47,854 nucleotides of DNA from Sphingosinicella sp. YJ22. Its GTDB lineage: Bacteria; Pseudomonadota; Alphaproteobacteria; Sphingomonadales; Sphingomonadaceae. The position numbers were made by a program, and so were the translations under genes. The number at the start of each line of letters is the position of its first letter. Within the stretch, counting starts at the first letter, position 1. Of the stretch, positions 8,287 to 17,182 are shown piece by piece. Below the pieces are notes generated by a model that saw only the letters and a program-made list of their open reading frames with translations, ran no database searches and was not told where the DNA came from. Location of the stretch: assembly GCF_011320075.1 (NCBI RefSeq), contig NZ_JAANPA010000023.1, positions 1 to 47,854 of the forward strand. Direction: 5' to 3'.

Positions 8287-9120
8287 GTGGTAGCCCATTC
8301 CGGCCTGATCACCGTCATGCAGCGCGCCGCCCGCAAGGCAGCGCCGCGAATCCGTCGCGACTTTGGCGAGGTCGAGCAGCTGCAGGTCAGCCGCAAGGGC
8401 CCGGCCGACTTCGTCTCGAACGCCGACAAGCAGGCGCAGCGCACGCTCGTCGAGGAGCTCCAGCACGCCCGCCCGGACTGGAGCCTCTATCTCGAGGAAG
8501 GCGAGTCGATCGAAGGCGACCCGACCAAGCCGCGCTGGATCGTCGACCCGATCGACGGCACCTCGAACTTCCTCCACGGAATCCCGCATTTCGCCATCTC
8601 GATCGCGGTCCAGGAGCCCAAGCCGGGCGGTGCCGGTAGCGGTGGGGGCTGGGGCGAGATCACCCAGGGCCTGATCTACCAGCCGCTCACCGACGAGAGC
8701 TTCTGGGCAGAAAAGGGCAGGGGCGCCTGGCTCCAGGACCGGCGCCTGCGCGTGTCGTCGCGCCGCTATCTCGACGAGGCGCTGGTCGCCACCGGCATTC
8801 CGTACCGGGGCCACGGCCATCTCGACCGCTTCCAGAAGATCCTCGCCGCGCTGGCCCCGGAAGTGGCCGGGATCCGCCGCTTCGGCTCGGCCGCGCTCGA
8901 CCTCGCCTGGGTCGCTGCGGGCCGCTACGACGGCTTCTGGGAGGAGGACCTCCAGCTGTGGGACATCGCCGCGGGCGTGCTGATGGTGCGCGAGGCGGGC
9001 GGCTTCGTCACCGATTTCCGCGGCGCCGACCGGGCGCTCGAGAGCTGTCAGGTGCTGGCCGCCAACGACCAGCTCCATTCAAAGCTTCACAAGCTGGTGG
9101 CGGGAGCGCTGCGCGCCTGA
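8287..9120 (+). CDS. Inositol monophosphatase family protein
   Basis: 277 residues from a GTG. The metal-binding motifs of the Mg-dependent phosphatase superfamily are intact: EEGES near residue 71, WIVDPIDGTSNF (Asp87, Asp90) and LQLWDIAAGVLMVREAGG near 218. The family removes phosphate from inositol phosphates, fructose-1,6-bisphosphate or related substrates; in proteobacteria SuhB also acts in rRNA antitermination. The exact substrate is not determinable here. The C terminus overlaps the convergent membrane-protein gene by 34 bases. Confidence 0.92.
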   Translation: MVAHSGLITVMQRAARKAAPRIRRDFGEVEQLQVSRKGPADFVSNADKQAQRTLVEELQHARPDWSLYLEEGESIEGDPTKPRWIVDPIDGTSNFLHGIPHFAISIAVQEPKPGGAGSGGGWGEITQGLIYQPLTDESFWAEKGRGAWLQDRRLRVSSRRYLDEALVATGIPYRGHGHLDRFQKILAALAPEVAGIRRFGSAALDLAWVAAGRYDGFWEEDLQLWDIAAGVLMVREAGGFVTDFRGADRALESCQVLAANDQLHSKLHKLVAGALRA

Positions 9121-9587
9121 CCGAGCGCGCGCTGAAGCAGGCTCACGTCATGCGCTGAATCGTGCATGATCGCCTGGCGCGAGGCGCGGTAGATCACCCA
9201 GCCGGTCATCGCGAGCACGCCGACCAGCAGCGGCAGCAGCCGCAGCTCGCCGGTGAGCAGCACGAGCCCGACCGCGAGCATCAGGTTGAGCCCGCCGAAC
9301 GCGGCGAAGATCCGCTCGTGAAGCATCGGGAAGGCCATCCGCGCGGCGCCGCCGGCGCGCTTGAAGCCGTGCATGCCGCGGGTCCCGGCGATGTCGTGGA
9401 AATAGAAGCGGCCGCTGGTGCCCGGCACCAGCGCGTCGCGCAGCTTGTCGGACACGACGATGTCGCCGACCGTCTCCTGGCTGCCGTCCATTCGGCGCAC
9501 GGTGACGCCGCTGTAGAGGGACTGGCCGAGCAGGCTGCGCTTCAGGCGCGCCACCATCAGGGTCCCTTCGATCGGCCGGTGCATCAT
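9087..9587 (-). CDS. Small membrane protein, unknown function
   Basis: 166 residues if started at the ATG at 9587; the frame stays open back to 9761, but the added 58 residues look non-coding and intrude on the nuo promoter area. The N-terminal half is a soluble stretch with MDGSQETVGDIVVSDK and GRFYFHDIAGTRGMHG. Two hydrophobic segments follow (LMLAVGLVLLTG and LLPLLVGVLAMTGWVIY), then a basic tail. It resembles uncharacterised sphingomonad membrane proteins, but I cannot name a family. The 3' end overlaps the phosphatase gene. Confidence 0.65.
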   Translation of the reverse strand: MMHRPIEGTLMVARLKRSLLGQSLYSGVTVRRMDGSQETVGDIVVSDKLRDALVPGTSGRFYFHDIAGTRGMHGFKRAGGAARMAFPMLHERIFAAFGGLNLMLAVGLVLLTGELRLLPLLVGVLAMTGWVIYRASRQAIMHDSAHDVSLLQRALGQARSAPATSL

Positions 9588-9764
9588 CTCGCGTCGTCTC
9601 CGCTGGGCAGGTGGGGCGCTCAATGCCTCAGAAGCCGGGAGGTTCACATGAACGGTCGATGACTCGGCCGGCCCGTTCGACCAATCCGTCGCGGGTTCGA
9701 TCAAGCCCGCCAACCGCGCGACGAAAATGCCGCGCGAGCGCGCGAATTCAGGCTTCCGCAAGCC

Positions 9765-9793
9765 TTGCCCGCTCCGACCTTCGGCCCTAGAAG
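9765..9793 (+). promoter_or_regulatory. Candidate promoter of the nuo operon
   Basis: TTGCCC (9765-9770) and TAGAAG (9788-9793) are 17 bases apart and 40 bases ahead of the nuoA start. The -10 overlaps a CTAG, as at the tpiA promoter candidate. A start codon at 9765 is also in frame with nuoA but would consume the promoter. The rest of the gap 9588-9764 shows nothing I can assign. Confidence 0.4.
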
Positions 9794-9833
9794 CCGCGCC
9801 AAGTCTTCAAAGGCCTTGTGGAGTTCTCTAAAA

Positions 9834-10214
9834 ATGGCGTCGTCCGTCGCCGCCGGCTACCTGCCGATCCTGCTGTTCCTCGCCGTGGCGCTGGCGCTGT
9901 CGGCGGCCTTCGTCGTGCTGCCGATGATCGCCTCGCGCTTCACCGGCTCGGCCAATCCCTATCCGGACAAGGTCGCCGAATATGAATGCGGCTTTCCGGC
10001 GTTCGAGGACAGCCGCTCGCAGTTCGACGTGCGCTTCTACCTGGTCGCGATCCTGTTCATCATCTTCGACATCGAGGCGGCCTATCTGTTTCCATGGGCG
10101 GTCAGCCTCGACCAGATCGGCTGGGTCGGCTGGGCCTCGATGATGATTTTCCTCGCCGAGCTCGGCCTCGGCTTTGCTTATGCCTGGAAGAAAGGAGCGC
10201 TGGAGTGGGAGTGA
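9834..10214 (+). CDS. nuoA: NADH-quinone oxidoreductase subunit A
   Basis: Membrane subunit at the junction of the peripheral and membrane arms of respiratory complex I, near the quinone site. 126 residues with three membrane helices and the conserved loop [26 protein letters not shown], whose ECG cysteine marks this subunit. The ATG at 9834 has GTGGAG 10 bases upstream; the longer frame from 9765 adds a non-family extension. First gene of the nuo operon; its end overlaps nuoB by 10 bases. Confidence 0.96.
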   Translation: MASSVAAGYLPILLFLAVALALSAAFVVLPMIASRFTGSANPYPDKVAEYECGFPAFEDSRSQFDVRFYLVAILFIIFDIEAAYLFPWAVSLDQIGWVGWASMMIFLAELGLGFAYAWKKGALEWE

Positions 10215-10759
10215 TCCTCGATCCGCGCCACGAGAATCTCCGTCCCACTGGTGACCAGGGTCCCGACCTGGACTTCTTCAACCAGCTGCAGGGCGAAGTG
10301 TCCGACAAGGGTTTCCTGGTCACCTCGACCGAGGAACTGTTCCAGTGGGCGCGCACCGGCTCCTTGTGGTGGATGACCTTCGGCCTCGCCTGCTGCGCGG
10401 TCGAGATGATCCACGTCAACATGCCGCGCTATGACCTCGAGCGGTTCGGCGCCGCGCCGCGCGCCAGCCCGCGCCAGTCGGACGTGATGATCGTCGCCGG
10501 CACGCTGTGCAACAAGATGGCTCCGGCGCTTCGCCGTGTCTACGATCAGATGAGCGAGCCGCGCTACGTCATCTCGATGGGCAGCTGCGCCAATGGCGGC
10601 GGCTATTATCACTACAGCTACAGTGTCGTTCGCGGCTGCGACCGGATCGTGCCGGTCGACATCTACGTCCCGGGTTGCCCGCCGACCGCGGAGGCCCTGC
10701 TCTACGGCGTGATGCAGCTGCAGCGTAAGATCCGCCGCGAAGGGACGATCGAACGGTGA
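10205..10759 (+). CDS. nuoB: NADH-quinone oxidoreductase subunit B
   Basis: Carries the terminal [4Fe-4S] cluster N2, which hands electrons to quinone. 184 residues. All four cluster ligands are visible: tandem Cys63-Cys64 (LACCAVEM), Cys128 (GSCANGGG) and Cys158 ([11 protein letters not shown]). Two GTG codons, 10205 and 10211, are in frame; 10205 has AAAGGAG exactly 7 bases upstream, so it is preferred. Its tail overlaps nuoC by 4 bases. Confidence 0.96.
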   Translation: MGVILDPRHENLRPTGDQGPDLDFFNQLQGEVSDKGFLVTSTEELFQWARTGSLWWMTFGLACCAVEMIHVNMPRYDLERFGAAPRASPRQSDVMIVAGTLCNKMAPALRRVYDQMSEPRYVISMGSCANGGGYYHYSYSVVRGCDRIVPVDIYVPGCPPTAEALLYGVMQLQRKIRREGTIER

Positions 10760-11415
10760 CCAGCCCCGCGCCCCTCGTTCCCGCCCGCGACGGCATCGTC
10801 GACGACGTGAAGGCGGCGATCGGCGACGCCTTCCTGTCGGCCAAGGACGCCGTCGGCGAGGTGTCGATCGACGTCGCCCGCGAGCGCGTCGCCGATGTCA
10901 TCCGCATCCTTCGCGACCAGTTCGAATATCAGCAGCTGATGGAGATCGCCGGGGTCGACTATCCGGAGCGTCCGGAGCGCTTCGACGTCGTCTATCACCT
11001 GCTCTCGGTGACGAAGAACCACCGCATCCGCGTTCGCGTCACCACCGACGAGGACAAGCCGGTTCCGTCCGTGGTGCCGCTGTTCCCGGTCGCCGGCTGG
11101 CTCGAGCGCGAGGTGTTCGACATGTACGGAGTGCTGTTCGACGGCAATCCGGACCTTCGGCGAATCCTTACCGACTATGGCTTCAGCGGCCATCCGTTCC
11201 GCAAGGACTTTCCGCTGACCGGCTATGTCGAGCTGCGCTATTCCGAGGAGCAGAAGCGGGTCGTCTACGAGCCGGTCAAGCTCGCCCAGGACTTCCGCAG
11301 CTTCGATTTCCTGAGCCCCTGGGAAGGTGCCGAATATATCCTTCCGGGCGACGAGAAGGCGCCGCAGCAGCCGGGCGCGCCGACTCCGCTGAAGGCCGAT
11401 GAGGTGAAGAAGTAA
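10756..11415 (+). CDS. nuoC: NADH-quinone oxidoreductase subunit C
   Basis: Hydrophilic 30-kDa-type subunit of the peripheral arm. 219 residues. The family signature [22 protein letters not shown] followed by [13 protein letters not shown] is intact. The GTG start at 10756 lies inside nuoB's stop (GTGA). The C-terminal 30 residues are Pro/Ala/Lys-rich and probably disordered. It is separate from nuoD, unlike the fused nuoCD of enterobacteria, as is normal for alphaproteobacteria. Confidence 0.95.
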   Translation: MTSPAPLVPARDGIVDDVKAAIGDAFLSAKDAVGEVSIDVARERVADVIRILRDQFEYQQLMEIAGVDYPERPERFDVVYHLLSVTKNHRIRVRVTTDEDKPVPSVVPLFPVAGWLEREVFDMYGVLFDGNPDLRRILTDYGFSGHPFRKDFPLTGYVELRYSEEQKRVVYEPVKLAQDFRSFDFLSPWEGAEYILPGDEKAPQQPGAPTPLKADEVKK

Positions 11416-12650
11416 TGGCGACGAACGCCACCGAGATCTGGTCCGAGAAGGAAGCGGCGACCACCGGCGCGACCGAGTCCCAGATCGCCAACTACACGAT
11501 CAACTTTGGCCCGCAGCACCCCGCGGCGCACGGCGTGCTGCGCCTCGTGCTCGAGCTCGACGGCGAGATCGTCGAGCGCGTCGATCCGCATGTCGGCCTC
11601 CTCCACCGCGGCACCGAGAAGCTGATCGAATACAAGACCTACATGCAGGCTCTGCCCTATTTCGACCGGCTCGACTACGTGTCGCCGATGTCGATGGAGC
11701 ACAGCTGGGTGCTCGCCGTCGAGAAGCTGCTCGGCCTCGAAGTGCCTCTGCGCGGCCAGTATCTGCGGGTGTTCTTCGCCGAGCTCACCCGCATTTCGAA
11801 CCACCTGCTCAACATCGGCAGCCACGTCATGGACGTCGGCGCGATGACCCCGAACCTGTGGCTGTTCGAGCTTCGCGAAGACCTCATGAACTTCTACGAG
11901 CGCGCGTCGGGCGCTCGCATGCACGCCAATTATTTCCGCCCCGGCGGAGTTCACCAGGACGTGCCTCTGAAGCTCCTCGTCGACATCGGCGAATGGCTCG
12001 ACAGGCGCCTGCCGGTTTTGTTCGAGGATGCATTGAGCCTCGTCGTCGACAACCGCATCTTCAAGCAGCGCAACGTCGACATCGCCGTCGTCTCCAAGGA
12101 GGACGCGCTGGCTTGGGGCTTCTCCGGCCCGATGATCCGCGCCGCGGGCATCCCGTGGGACATCCGCAAGAGCCAGCCCTACGACGTCTATGACCGCATG
12201 GACTTCGAGGTGCCGGTCGGCACCAAGGGCGACTGCTACGACCGCATGATGGTCCGCGTCGAGGAGGTCCGCCAGTCGGCGCGGATCATGAAGCAGTGCC
12301 TCGCCGAGATGCCGGAAGGCCCGGTCGCAAGCCTCGACCGCAAGGTGGTGCCGCCCAAGCGCGCCGAGATGAAGCAGTCGATGGAAGCGCTCATCCACCA
12401 CTTCAAGCTCTACACCGAGGGCTTCCACGTCCCCGCCGGCGAGGTCTATGTCGCCACCGAGAGCCCGAAGGGCGAGTTCGGAGTCTATCTGGTCAGCGAC
12501 GGCACCAACAAGCCGTACCGCTGCAAGATCCGGCCGACCGCGTTCAGCCACCTCCAGGCGATGGACTTCATGACCAAGGGCCACATGCTGGCCGACGCCA
12601 CCGCAATCCTCGGCGCGATGGACATCGTGTTCGGTGAGTGCGACCGGTGA
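11415..12650 (+). CDS. nuoD: NADH-quinone oxidoreductase subunit D
   Basis: 49-kDa-type subunit that forms most of the quinone pocket. 411 residues. Signature blocks [40 protein letters not shown] and the C-terminal DIVFGECDR are all present. The ATG overlaps nuoC's stop by one base (TAATG). The short N-terminal extension before YTINFGPQ is not unusual. Three small genes are inserted between this gene and nuoE. Confidence 0.97.
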   Translation: MATNATEIWSEKEAATTGATESQIANYTINFGPQHPAAHGVLRLVLELDGEIVERVDPHVGLLHRGTEKLIEYKTYMQALPYFDRLDYVSPMSMEHSWVLAVEKLLGLEVPLRGQYLRVFFAELTRISNHLLNIGSHVMDVGAMTPNLWLFELREDLMNFYERASGARMHANYFRPGGVHQDVPLKLLVDIGEWLDRRLPVLFEDALSLVVDNRIFKQRNVDIAVVSKEDALAWGFSGPMIRAAGIPWDIRKSQPYDVYDRMDFEVPVGTKGDCYDRMMVRVEEVRQSARIMKQCLAEMPEGPVASLDRKVVPPKRAEMKQSMEALIHHFKLYTEGFHVPAGEVYVATESPKGEFGVYLVSDGTNKPYRCKIRPTAFSHLQAMDFMTKGHMLADATAILGAMDIVFGECDR

Positions 12651-12790
12651 TGATGGTGCTCGCCATCTTCGGCGGCGCCTTGCTGGTGCTGGCCTATTGG
12701 GCCGCGATCCTCTGGCTGGGGGCGCGCGCCGATCGCTCTCACCTCGAGCGCGAGCGTATTCAAAAGGTGTTCGGGGAGCGCCGCCCGTGA
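12650..12790 (+). CDS. Nuo-insert X1: 46-residue membrane microprotein
   Basis: A very short frame between nuoD and the next gene. The product has one strong membrane helix (about 2-24, rich in Leu, Ala, Trp) followed by a basic/acidic amphipathic tail, LERERIQKVFGERRP. The ATG overlaps nuoD's stop by one base (TGATG) and the stop overlaps the next start (GTGA), which is strong positional evidence that it is translated. The ribosome site is weak, so translation is probably coupled. No homologue recognised. Confidence 0.65.
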   Translation: MMVLAIFGGALLVLAYWAAILWLGARADRSHLERERIQKVFGERRP

Positions 12791-13002
12791 CGATGGCTCT
12801 TTCGGTCGCCCGCTGGCTGCTTCTGGTCTGCATCGCCGTTTGGGCGATCGCGCTGGCCGCGGCGTTGCTCGGCGGTCCGATCGGACCGGCTTATGTCGTC
12901 GCCCAGGGCGCAATTTTCGGCATCGCCTTGTCGGCGCTCGCCACGCTCATCCTGCAGGCGGTGCGCTTCTTCCGTTACCGAAGGAATGGCGGTCATGCCT
13001 GA
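12787..13002 (+). CDS. Nuo-insert X2: 71-residue membrane protein
   Basis: Two predicted membrane helices (about 6-28 and 38-60) and a short basic C terminus, FFRYRRNGG. The GTG at 12787 is chosen over the ATG at 12793 because GGGGAG lies 8 bases before the GTG, and the GTG overlaps the stop of X1. It overlaps X3 by 8 bases. No family is recognised. Topology and size resemble single-purpose accessory proteins of respiratory complexes; that is inference only. Confidence 0.7.
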   Translation: MTMALSVARWLLLVCIAVWAIALAAALLGGPIGPAYVVAQGAIFGIALSALATLILQAVRFFRYRRNGGHA

Positions 13003-13204
13003 ACGCACCGGACGTGGCCGCGGTCCCGCCCTCGTGGCGGTCGCGGTCGTCATCATCCTGCTCGGAGTCGTCGTCGCGATGCTCCACCGCATGGGCATGG
13101 TCCCGTTGTGGGTGAGCACTGCCGGCACCGTGCTAATGGCGATCGGCGCGATCGCCGTCGCGCTCGCGGCCAACCGCGCCTACCGGAACGGCGGCAATGA
13201 CTGA
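12995..13204 (+). CDS. Nuo-insert X3: 69-residue membrane protein
   Basis: The product begins with a basic stretch (MPERTGRGRG), then has two hydrophobic helices (about 11-30 and 36-58) and ends in a short polar tail (RAYRNGGND). The ATG at 12995 is within the end of X2, with AAGGA 9 bases upstream. It is followed by a 39-base gap to nuoE, the largest break in this part of the operon. No family is recognised. Confidence 0.7.
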   Translation: MPERTGRGRGPALVAVAVVIILLGVVVAMLHRMGMVPLWVSTAGTVLMAIGAIAVALAANRAYRNGGND

Positions 13205-13243
13205 CCGCGCGCTTCGCACCGAAATCTGTTTGGAACTGATCTG

Positions 13244-13912
13244 ATGGCCGAGACCAATCGCCTCACCGCGACCCCCGAGATCCGCGAGCGCTGGGGCGCT
13301 TTCGCGTGGACGAAGGAGAATGACGCCCAGGCCAAGGTCGTTATCGGCCGCTATCCGCCCGGGCGCCAGCAGAGCGCGATCATCCCGTTGCTCGACCTCG
13401 CCCAGCGCCAGGTCGGCGCCGAGACCAGCACCCAGGGCTGGCTGCCGATCCCGGTGATCGAGTTCGTCGCCGCTCAGCTCGGAATGCCGTTCATCCGCGC
13501 CTACGAGGTCGCGACCTTCTACACGATGTTCAACCTGGCGCCGGTCGGCCGTTTCCATGTCCAGGTGTGCGGCACCACGCCGTGCATGCTGCGCGGCTCC
13601 GACGACGTGCTCGCCGCCTGCGCCAAGAAGGGCCTCAAGAAGGGCCACACCACCGCTGACGGCCTGTTCACGCTGACCGAGGTCGAGTGCCTCGGTGCCT
13701 GCGCCAACGCGCCGATGGTCCAGATCAACGACGACAATTTCGAGGACCTGACCTTCGACTCCATGACCGCCGTGCTCGACGCGCTCGCCCGCGGCGAGTC
13801 TCCGAAGCCGGGCCCGCAGGTCGACCGCCAGACGAGCTGCCCCGAGGGCGGCCCGACCAGTCTGCCCGAGATGGTCGGCGAGAATCACGACTATCGGGGG
13901 AGGTGGGAATGA
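13244..13912 (+). CDS. nuoE: NADH-quinone oxidoreductase subunit E
   Basis: 24-kDa-type thioredoxin-fold subunit of the NADH dehydrogenase module, holding [2Fe-2S] cluster N1a. 222 residues. Ligands are Cys109, Cys114, Cys149 and Cys153 in CGTTPCM and CLGACANAPM. The C-terminal 50 residues (Pro/Gly-rich, with one additional cysteine in TSCPEGGPTSLPEM) extend beyond the ligand domain, as in other alphaproteobacterial NuoE proteins. It overlaps X4 by 4 bases. Confidence 0.96.
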   Translation: MAETNRLTATPEIRERWGAFAWTKENDAQAKVVIGRYPPGRQQSAIIPLLDLAQRQVGAETSTQGWLPIPVIEFVAAQLGMPFIRAYEVATFYTMFNLAPVGRFHVQVCGTTPCMLRGSDDVLAACAKKGLKKGHTTADGLFTLTEVECLGACANAPMVQINDDNFEDLTFDSMTAVLDALARGESPKPGPQVDRQTSCPEGGPTSLPEMVGENHDYRGRWE

Positions 13913-14094
13913 AGCAGGGCTCGGCCTTCGTCACCGCCATCGTCCTCGTCCTGCTCGTCCTCGCCGCGCTCAAGCTGATCGGCGTGGTGATCGGCTTTGC
14001 GCTCAAGGTGGCGCTGGTCGTCGTGCTGGCGGGGGTCGGCGTCGTCGCCTGGCTCGCCGTCCAGAAGCGTCTGGAGGACTGGCGTGCGCCCTGA
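13909..14094 (+). CDS. Nuo-insert X4: 61-residue membrane protein
   Basis: Nearly the whole product is hydrophobic: a Val/Leu/Ala/Ile-rich run from about residue 8 to 50 that can make two helices split at Lys33, then a short charged tail [10 protein letters not shown]. The ATG at 13909 overlaps nuoE's stop (ATGA) and has a very purine-rich ribosome site (GGGGGAGGTGG) just upstream. It overlaps the next gene by 11 bases. No family recognised. Confidence 0.7.
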   Translation: MKQGSAFVTAIVLVLLVLAALKLIGVVIGFALKVALVVVLAGVGVVAWLAVQKRLEDWRAP

Positions 14095-14440
14095 CCTTGC
14101 TCTCATCGCCCTTGCGGCGCTGAGCGCCGCCGGTTGCGCCCAGGCCCGCGAGCCCGGCAACCAGGTTGCGGCGCCGGCCAATGTCGCGCAGGCGCCGGCG
14201 AGCCCGGCCGACAACGCCCAGCGCCTGGTCGCGCAGCGGCTCGGCGGCGTGCAGAACCTGTCGTTCGGCGAGGCGCAGATCTTCATGAGCAACGGCGCCA
14301 CCGTGGTGTGCGGCCGTTACCAACAGGCGGGTCAAGCCCCGCAACGTTATGTGGCCGTCGGTGACGAGGACGTCTTCATCGAGGGCGAGTTCGTCGGCGA
14401 CATGAACCAGGCCGTGGCCGAGGCTTGCAGGAACATTTGA
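14084..14440 (+). CDS. Nuo-insert X5: predicted lipoprotein
   Basis: 118 residues from a GTG at 14084, which has GGAGG 6 bases upstream. The N terminus is a lipoprotein signal peptide with lipobox SAAGC (Cys18). After an Ala/Pro-rich linker, a small domain (about 45-118) contains VVCGRYQ and ends in a second cysteine, AEACRNI, which could pair with it. It is oriented to the periplasm or outer membrane. Its stop overlaps the nuoF start by one base (TGATG). Function unknown; periplasmic location is unexpected next to cytoplasmic NADH-module genes. Confidence 0.75.
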   Translation: MRPDLALIALAALSAAGCAQAREPGNQVAAPANVAQAPASPADNAQRLVAQRLGGVQNLSFGEAQIFMSNGATVVCGRYQQAGQAPQRYVAVGDEDVFIEGEFVGDMNQAVAEACRNI

Positions 14441-15732
14441 TGCTCGAGGACAAGGATCGCATCTTCACCAACGTCTACGGGTTCCAGCCCTGGAACCTGA
14501 AGGCGGCGCGCGCCCGCGGCGACTGGGACGACACCAAGACGCTGATGGCGCTTGGCCAGGACGCGATCATCGACATCGTCAAGGATTCGGGCCTTCGCGG
14601 CCGCGGCGGCGCCGGCTTCCCGACCGGCATGAAGTGGAGCTTCATGCCCAAGGAGCCGACTCCCGGCCGGCCCAACTTCCTGGTCATCAACGCCGACGAG
14701 TCCGAGCCGGGCTCGTGCAAAGACCGCGAGATCATCCGCCACGATCCCCACAAGCTGATCGAGGGCGCTCTGCTCGCCGGCTTCGCGATGCGCGCCCGCG
14801 CCGCCTACATCTACATCCGCGGCGAGTTCATCCGCGAGGCGGAGACTCTCTTCGCCGCGGTTCAGGAGGCCTATGACGCGGGCCTGCTCGGCAAGAACGC
14901 CGCCAAGTCGGGCTACGACTTCGACCTGTTCGTCCACCGCGGCGCCGGTGCTTACATCTGCGGCGAAGAGACCGCGATGCTGGAGAGCCTCGAGGGCAAG
15001 AAGGGCCAGCCGCGCCTCAAGCCGCCATTCCCCGCGGGCGCCGGCCTCTACGGCTGCCCGACCACCGTCAACAACGTCGAGTCGATCGCGGTCGTGCCGA
15101 CCATCCTCCGCCGCGGCGCCGCCTGGTTCAGGCGCTTCGGCCGCGAGAAGAACGAGGGCACCAAGCTCTTCCAGATCAGCGGCCATGTGAACAAGCCGAC
15201 CGTGGTCGAGGAGGCGATGAGCATCCCGTTCCGCGAGTTGATCGACCGCCACGCCGGCGGCATCCGCGGCGGCTGGGAAAACCTCCTCGCGGTGATCCCC
15301 GGCGGCTCGTCGGTGCCTTTGGTGCCGGCGGCCGAGATCATGGACGCGCCGATGGACTTCGACGGCCTCAAGGCGCTCGGCTCCGGCCTCGGCACCGCCG
15401 CGATCATCGTCATGGACAAGTCGACCGACATCGTCCGCGCGATCAGCCGAATCTCCTATTTCTACAAGCATGAGTCCTGCGGCCAGTGCACGCCATGCCG
15501 CGAGGGCACCGGCTGGATGTGGCGGGTCATGGAGCGGCTTCGCGAGGGCAATGCCGACATCCACGAGATCGACACGCTTTACGACGTCACCAAGCAGGTC
15601 GAGGGCCACACCATCTGCGCCCTCGGCGACGCCGCCGCCTGGCCGATCCAGGGACTTATCCGTCACTTCCGTCCGGAGCTTGAGCGGCGCATAGAGGAGC
15701 GTCAACACCAACGACTGGAGGCTGCAGAATGA
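14440..15732 (+). CDS. nuoF: NADH-quinone oxidoreductase subunit F
   Basis: 51-kDa-type subunit that binds NADH and FMN and cluster N3. 430 residues. Visible motifs: NADH-binding [19 protein letters not shown]-binding [16 protein letters not shown], the [20 protein letters not shown] block and the cluster ligands in [15 protein letters not shown] with a last Cys in HTICALGD. The ATG at 14440 gives the family start [11 protein letters not shown]; a TTG at 14425 is in frame but within the lipoprotein gene. It overlaps X6 by 4 bases. Confidence 0.97.
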   Translation: MLEDKDRIFTNVYGFQPWNLKAARARGDWDDTKTLMALGQDAIIDIVKDSGLRGRGGAGFPTGMKWSFMPKEPTPGRPNFLVINADESEPGSCKDREIIRHDPHKLIEGALLAGFAMRARAAYIYIRGEFIREAETLFAAVQEAYDAGLLGKNAAKSGYDFDLFVHRGAGAYICGEETAMLESLEGKKGQPRLKPPFPAGAGLYGCPTTVNNVESIAVVPTILRRGAAWFRRFGREKNEGTKLFQISGHVNKPTVVEEAMSIPFRELIDRHAGGIRGGWENLLAVIPGGSSVPLVPAAEIMDAPMDFDGLKALGSGLGTAAIIVMDKSTDIVRAISRISYFYKHESCGQCTPCREGTGWMWRVMERLREGNADIHEIDTLYDVTKQVEGHTICALGDAAAWPIQGLIRHFRPELERRIEERQHQRLEAAE

Positions 15733-16388
15733 TCGCATCGCATCTCTTCCTCGTCGCGGCGCTCACTGTTTCCGGAAGCGCGCCAGCATCGGTGGCTCTT
15801 CCCCTCGCATCCCTCTCGGCAAGCCAGGCCGCGGCGGTGAGCCCTCGCCAGACCATGAACGGCTTCGCCCGCTGCCTCGCTGCGGCGCGGATCGACGTGG
15901 CGCGGGGCGTTCTCGCCCTTCCGACTGCGAGCAACGAGCAGATGACGGCCGCTGCCGCGATGCTCAACGGCGGTGATCCCTGTGGGGGTGACGGCGAGTT
16001 CGAACTCGAACTGCGCGGCATCAACCTGATCGGCGGCCTCGCCGAAGGCCTGCTCGACGCGCAGCCGCAGGCCCGCAACGTGGCGACCCTTGCCTCGTGG
16101 GATGACGAGGCGATCGGCCGAAGCGCGCTTCGTCCGCGGAATGGCAACGAAGATCTGGGCCTTTGTGTGGTTCGACGGGCGCCGCAGGAGGCGCAGCGCG
16201 TGCTCGAGACGGCCCCGGACTCGGCCGCCGAACAGCAGGCGATCAGCGCCATCGTTCCCCATCTCGGGCCGTGCACGCCCGCCGGCGCGAGTCTGCGGTT
16301 CGACAGACCGACGATCCGCGCTCAGCTGGCGATCGCGCTGTATCGCGCATCGACCTTCCTCCGCACTGCGTCCGCCACCGGGAACTGA
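15729..16388 (+). CDS. Nuo-insert X6: secreted protein with two Cys-36-Cys repeats
   Basis: 219 residues with an N-terminal signal peptide (about 1-20). Four cysteines, 49, 85, 146 and 182, fall in two pairs each exactly 36 residues apart. The segments following Cys49 and Cys146 resemble each other, so the protein appears to contain two copies of one unit: Cys, a helix with a VL core, Pro-Cys, then about 10 residues and a hydrophobic helix. X7 just downstream has the same arrangement. The ATG at 15729 overlaps nuoF's stop (ATGA). Probably periplasmic with two disulfides. No family recognised. Confidence 0.75.
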   Translation: MIASHLFLVAALTVSGSAPASVALPLASLSASQAAAVSPRQTMNGFARCLAAARIDVARGVLALPTASNEQMTAAAAMLNGGDPCGGDGEFELELRGINLIGGLAEGLLDAQPQARNVATLASWDDEAIGRSALRPRNGNEDLGLCVVRRAPQEAQRVLETAPDSAAEQQAISAIVPHLGPCTPAGASLRFDRPTIRAQLAIALYRASTFLRTASATGN

Positions 16389-16422
16389 TCGATGCCGTTC
16401 CTTGAGGTCTGTTGTATGAAAG

Positions 16423-16446
16423 CGGAGGTGCCGAAAGGCGCCTCCG
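16423..16446 (+). other. Strong stem-loop with GAAA tetraloop inside the nuo operon
   Basis: CGGAGGTGCC and GGCGCCTCCG form a 10-bp stem with one G-U pair closed by a GAAA loop of the stable GNRA type. It sits in the 83-base gap between the two Cys-repeat genes, the widest gap since nuoA apart from the nuoI-nuoJ repeat. No T tract follows, so it is not a standard terminator; RNA processing, stability or attenuation are possible roles. Confidence 0.6.
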
Positions 16447-16471
16447 TGCCCCAAGCCGGCGAGGCCGCGGA

Positions 16472-17158
16472 ATGACTCCGATCCTGCTCGCTCTTGCCGT
16501 CGTCGCTCAGCCCGGTCAGCCCCCGGAGCAGCCGCAGGAGCCGCTCCGCGAAGAATTTCCGGCGTCGCGCGGGCTCACGCCCAACCACGACCTGTTCTAT
16601 GACGACGTGCCGGTGTCGACCGCCGAGGCGCGCGTCGCCATGCAGCGCTTCGGCGGCTGCGTCGCCCAGCGCAGCCGGCAGCTCGCGGTGGACACGATCG
16701 GCAGCGACTTCACCACGCAAACCTATCGTTCCCGGCTCCAGCGGCTGGTGCGCGCCAACGAGGATTGCTTTCGCGAGGGCGGGCGCCGCATGCTCTCGTC
16801 CAACCTGCTCTTCGCCGGCGCCATCGCCGAAGCGCTGGTCGAGAGCGACGCCCAGCCGCTCAACGTCCGCCTCGCGCGCGCCGCGATGCAGCCGGCGCCG
16901 CGCGCTTATGCGCCGAGCGATCAGGTCGCGATCTGCGTCGTTCGCTCGCTTCCCGACGAGACCGGCCGGTTGATGGCCAGCGAAGTCGGAAGCGCGGAGG
17001 AAGAGGCCGCGGTTCGTGCGCTTGCCCCGGCCGTCGAGGCTTGCGCGACGAGCCGGCGGCTCGAAACCAACAGCGCCGGGCTTCGGGCGATCCTCGCCAC
17101 CGCGGCCTATCGCAGCATCAACGGCGCCGCCGCCACCGGCACGGCGCAACGCGACTAA
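16472..17158 (+). CDS. Nuo-insert X7: secreted paralogue of X6
   Basis: 228 residues from the ATG at 16472 (GAGG 7 bases upstream); an upstream in-frame start at 16412 would run through the hairpin and is rejected. A short signal sequence (about 1-13) is followed by a Pro/Glu-rich linker. Cysteines 63, 99, 155 and 191 again form two pairs exactly 36 apart. Shared features with X6 include CVVR after the third cysteine, a [20 protein letters not shown] helix after the second, and a C-terminal AAYRS/ALYRA helix after the fourth. Function unknown. Confidence 0.75.
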   Translation: MTPILLALAVVAQPGQPPEQPQEPLREEFPASRGLTPNHDLFYDDVPVSTAEARVAMQRFGGCVAQRSRQLAVDTIGSDFTTQTYRSRLQRLVRANEDCFREGGRRMLSSNLLFAGAIAEALVESDAQPLNVRLARAAMQPAPRAYAPSDQVAICVVRSLPDETGRLMASEVGSAEEEAAVRALAPAVEACATSRRLETNSAGLRAILATAAYRSINGAAATGTAQRD

Positions 17159-17182
17159 AGAAACGGAAGGACCGGGCCTCCC

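Noticed and set aside
16412-16471. Upstream start of the second Cys-repeat gene at 16412
   Set aside because: The extra 20 residues would run across a strong hairpin and are not signal-like; ATG 16472 has a ribosome site and gives a signal sequence.
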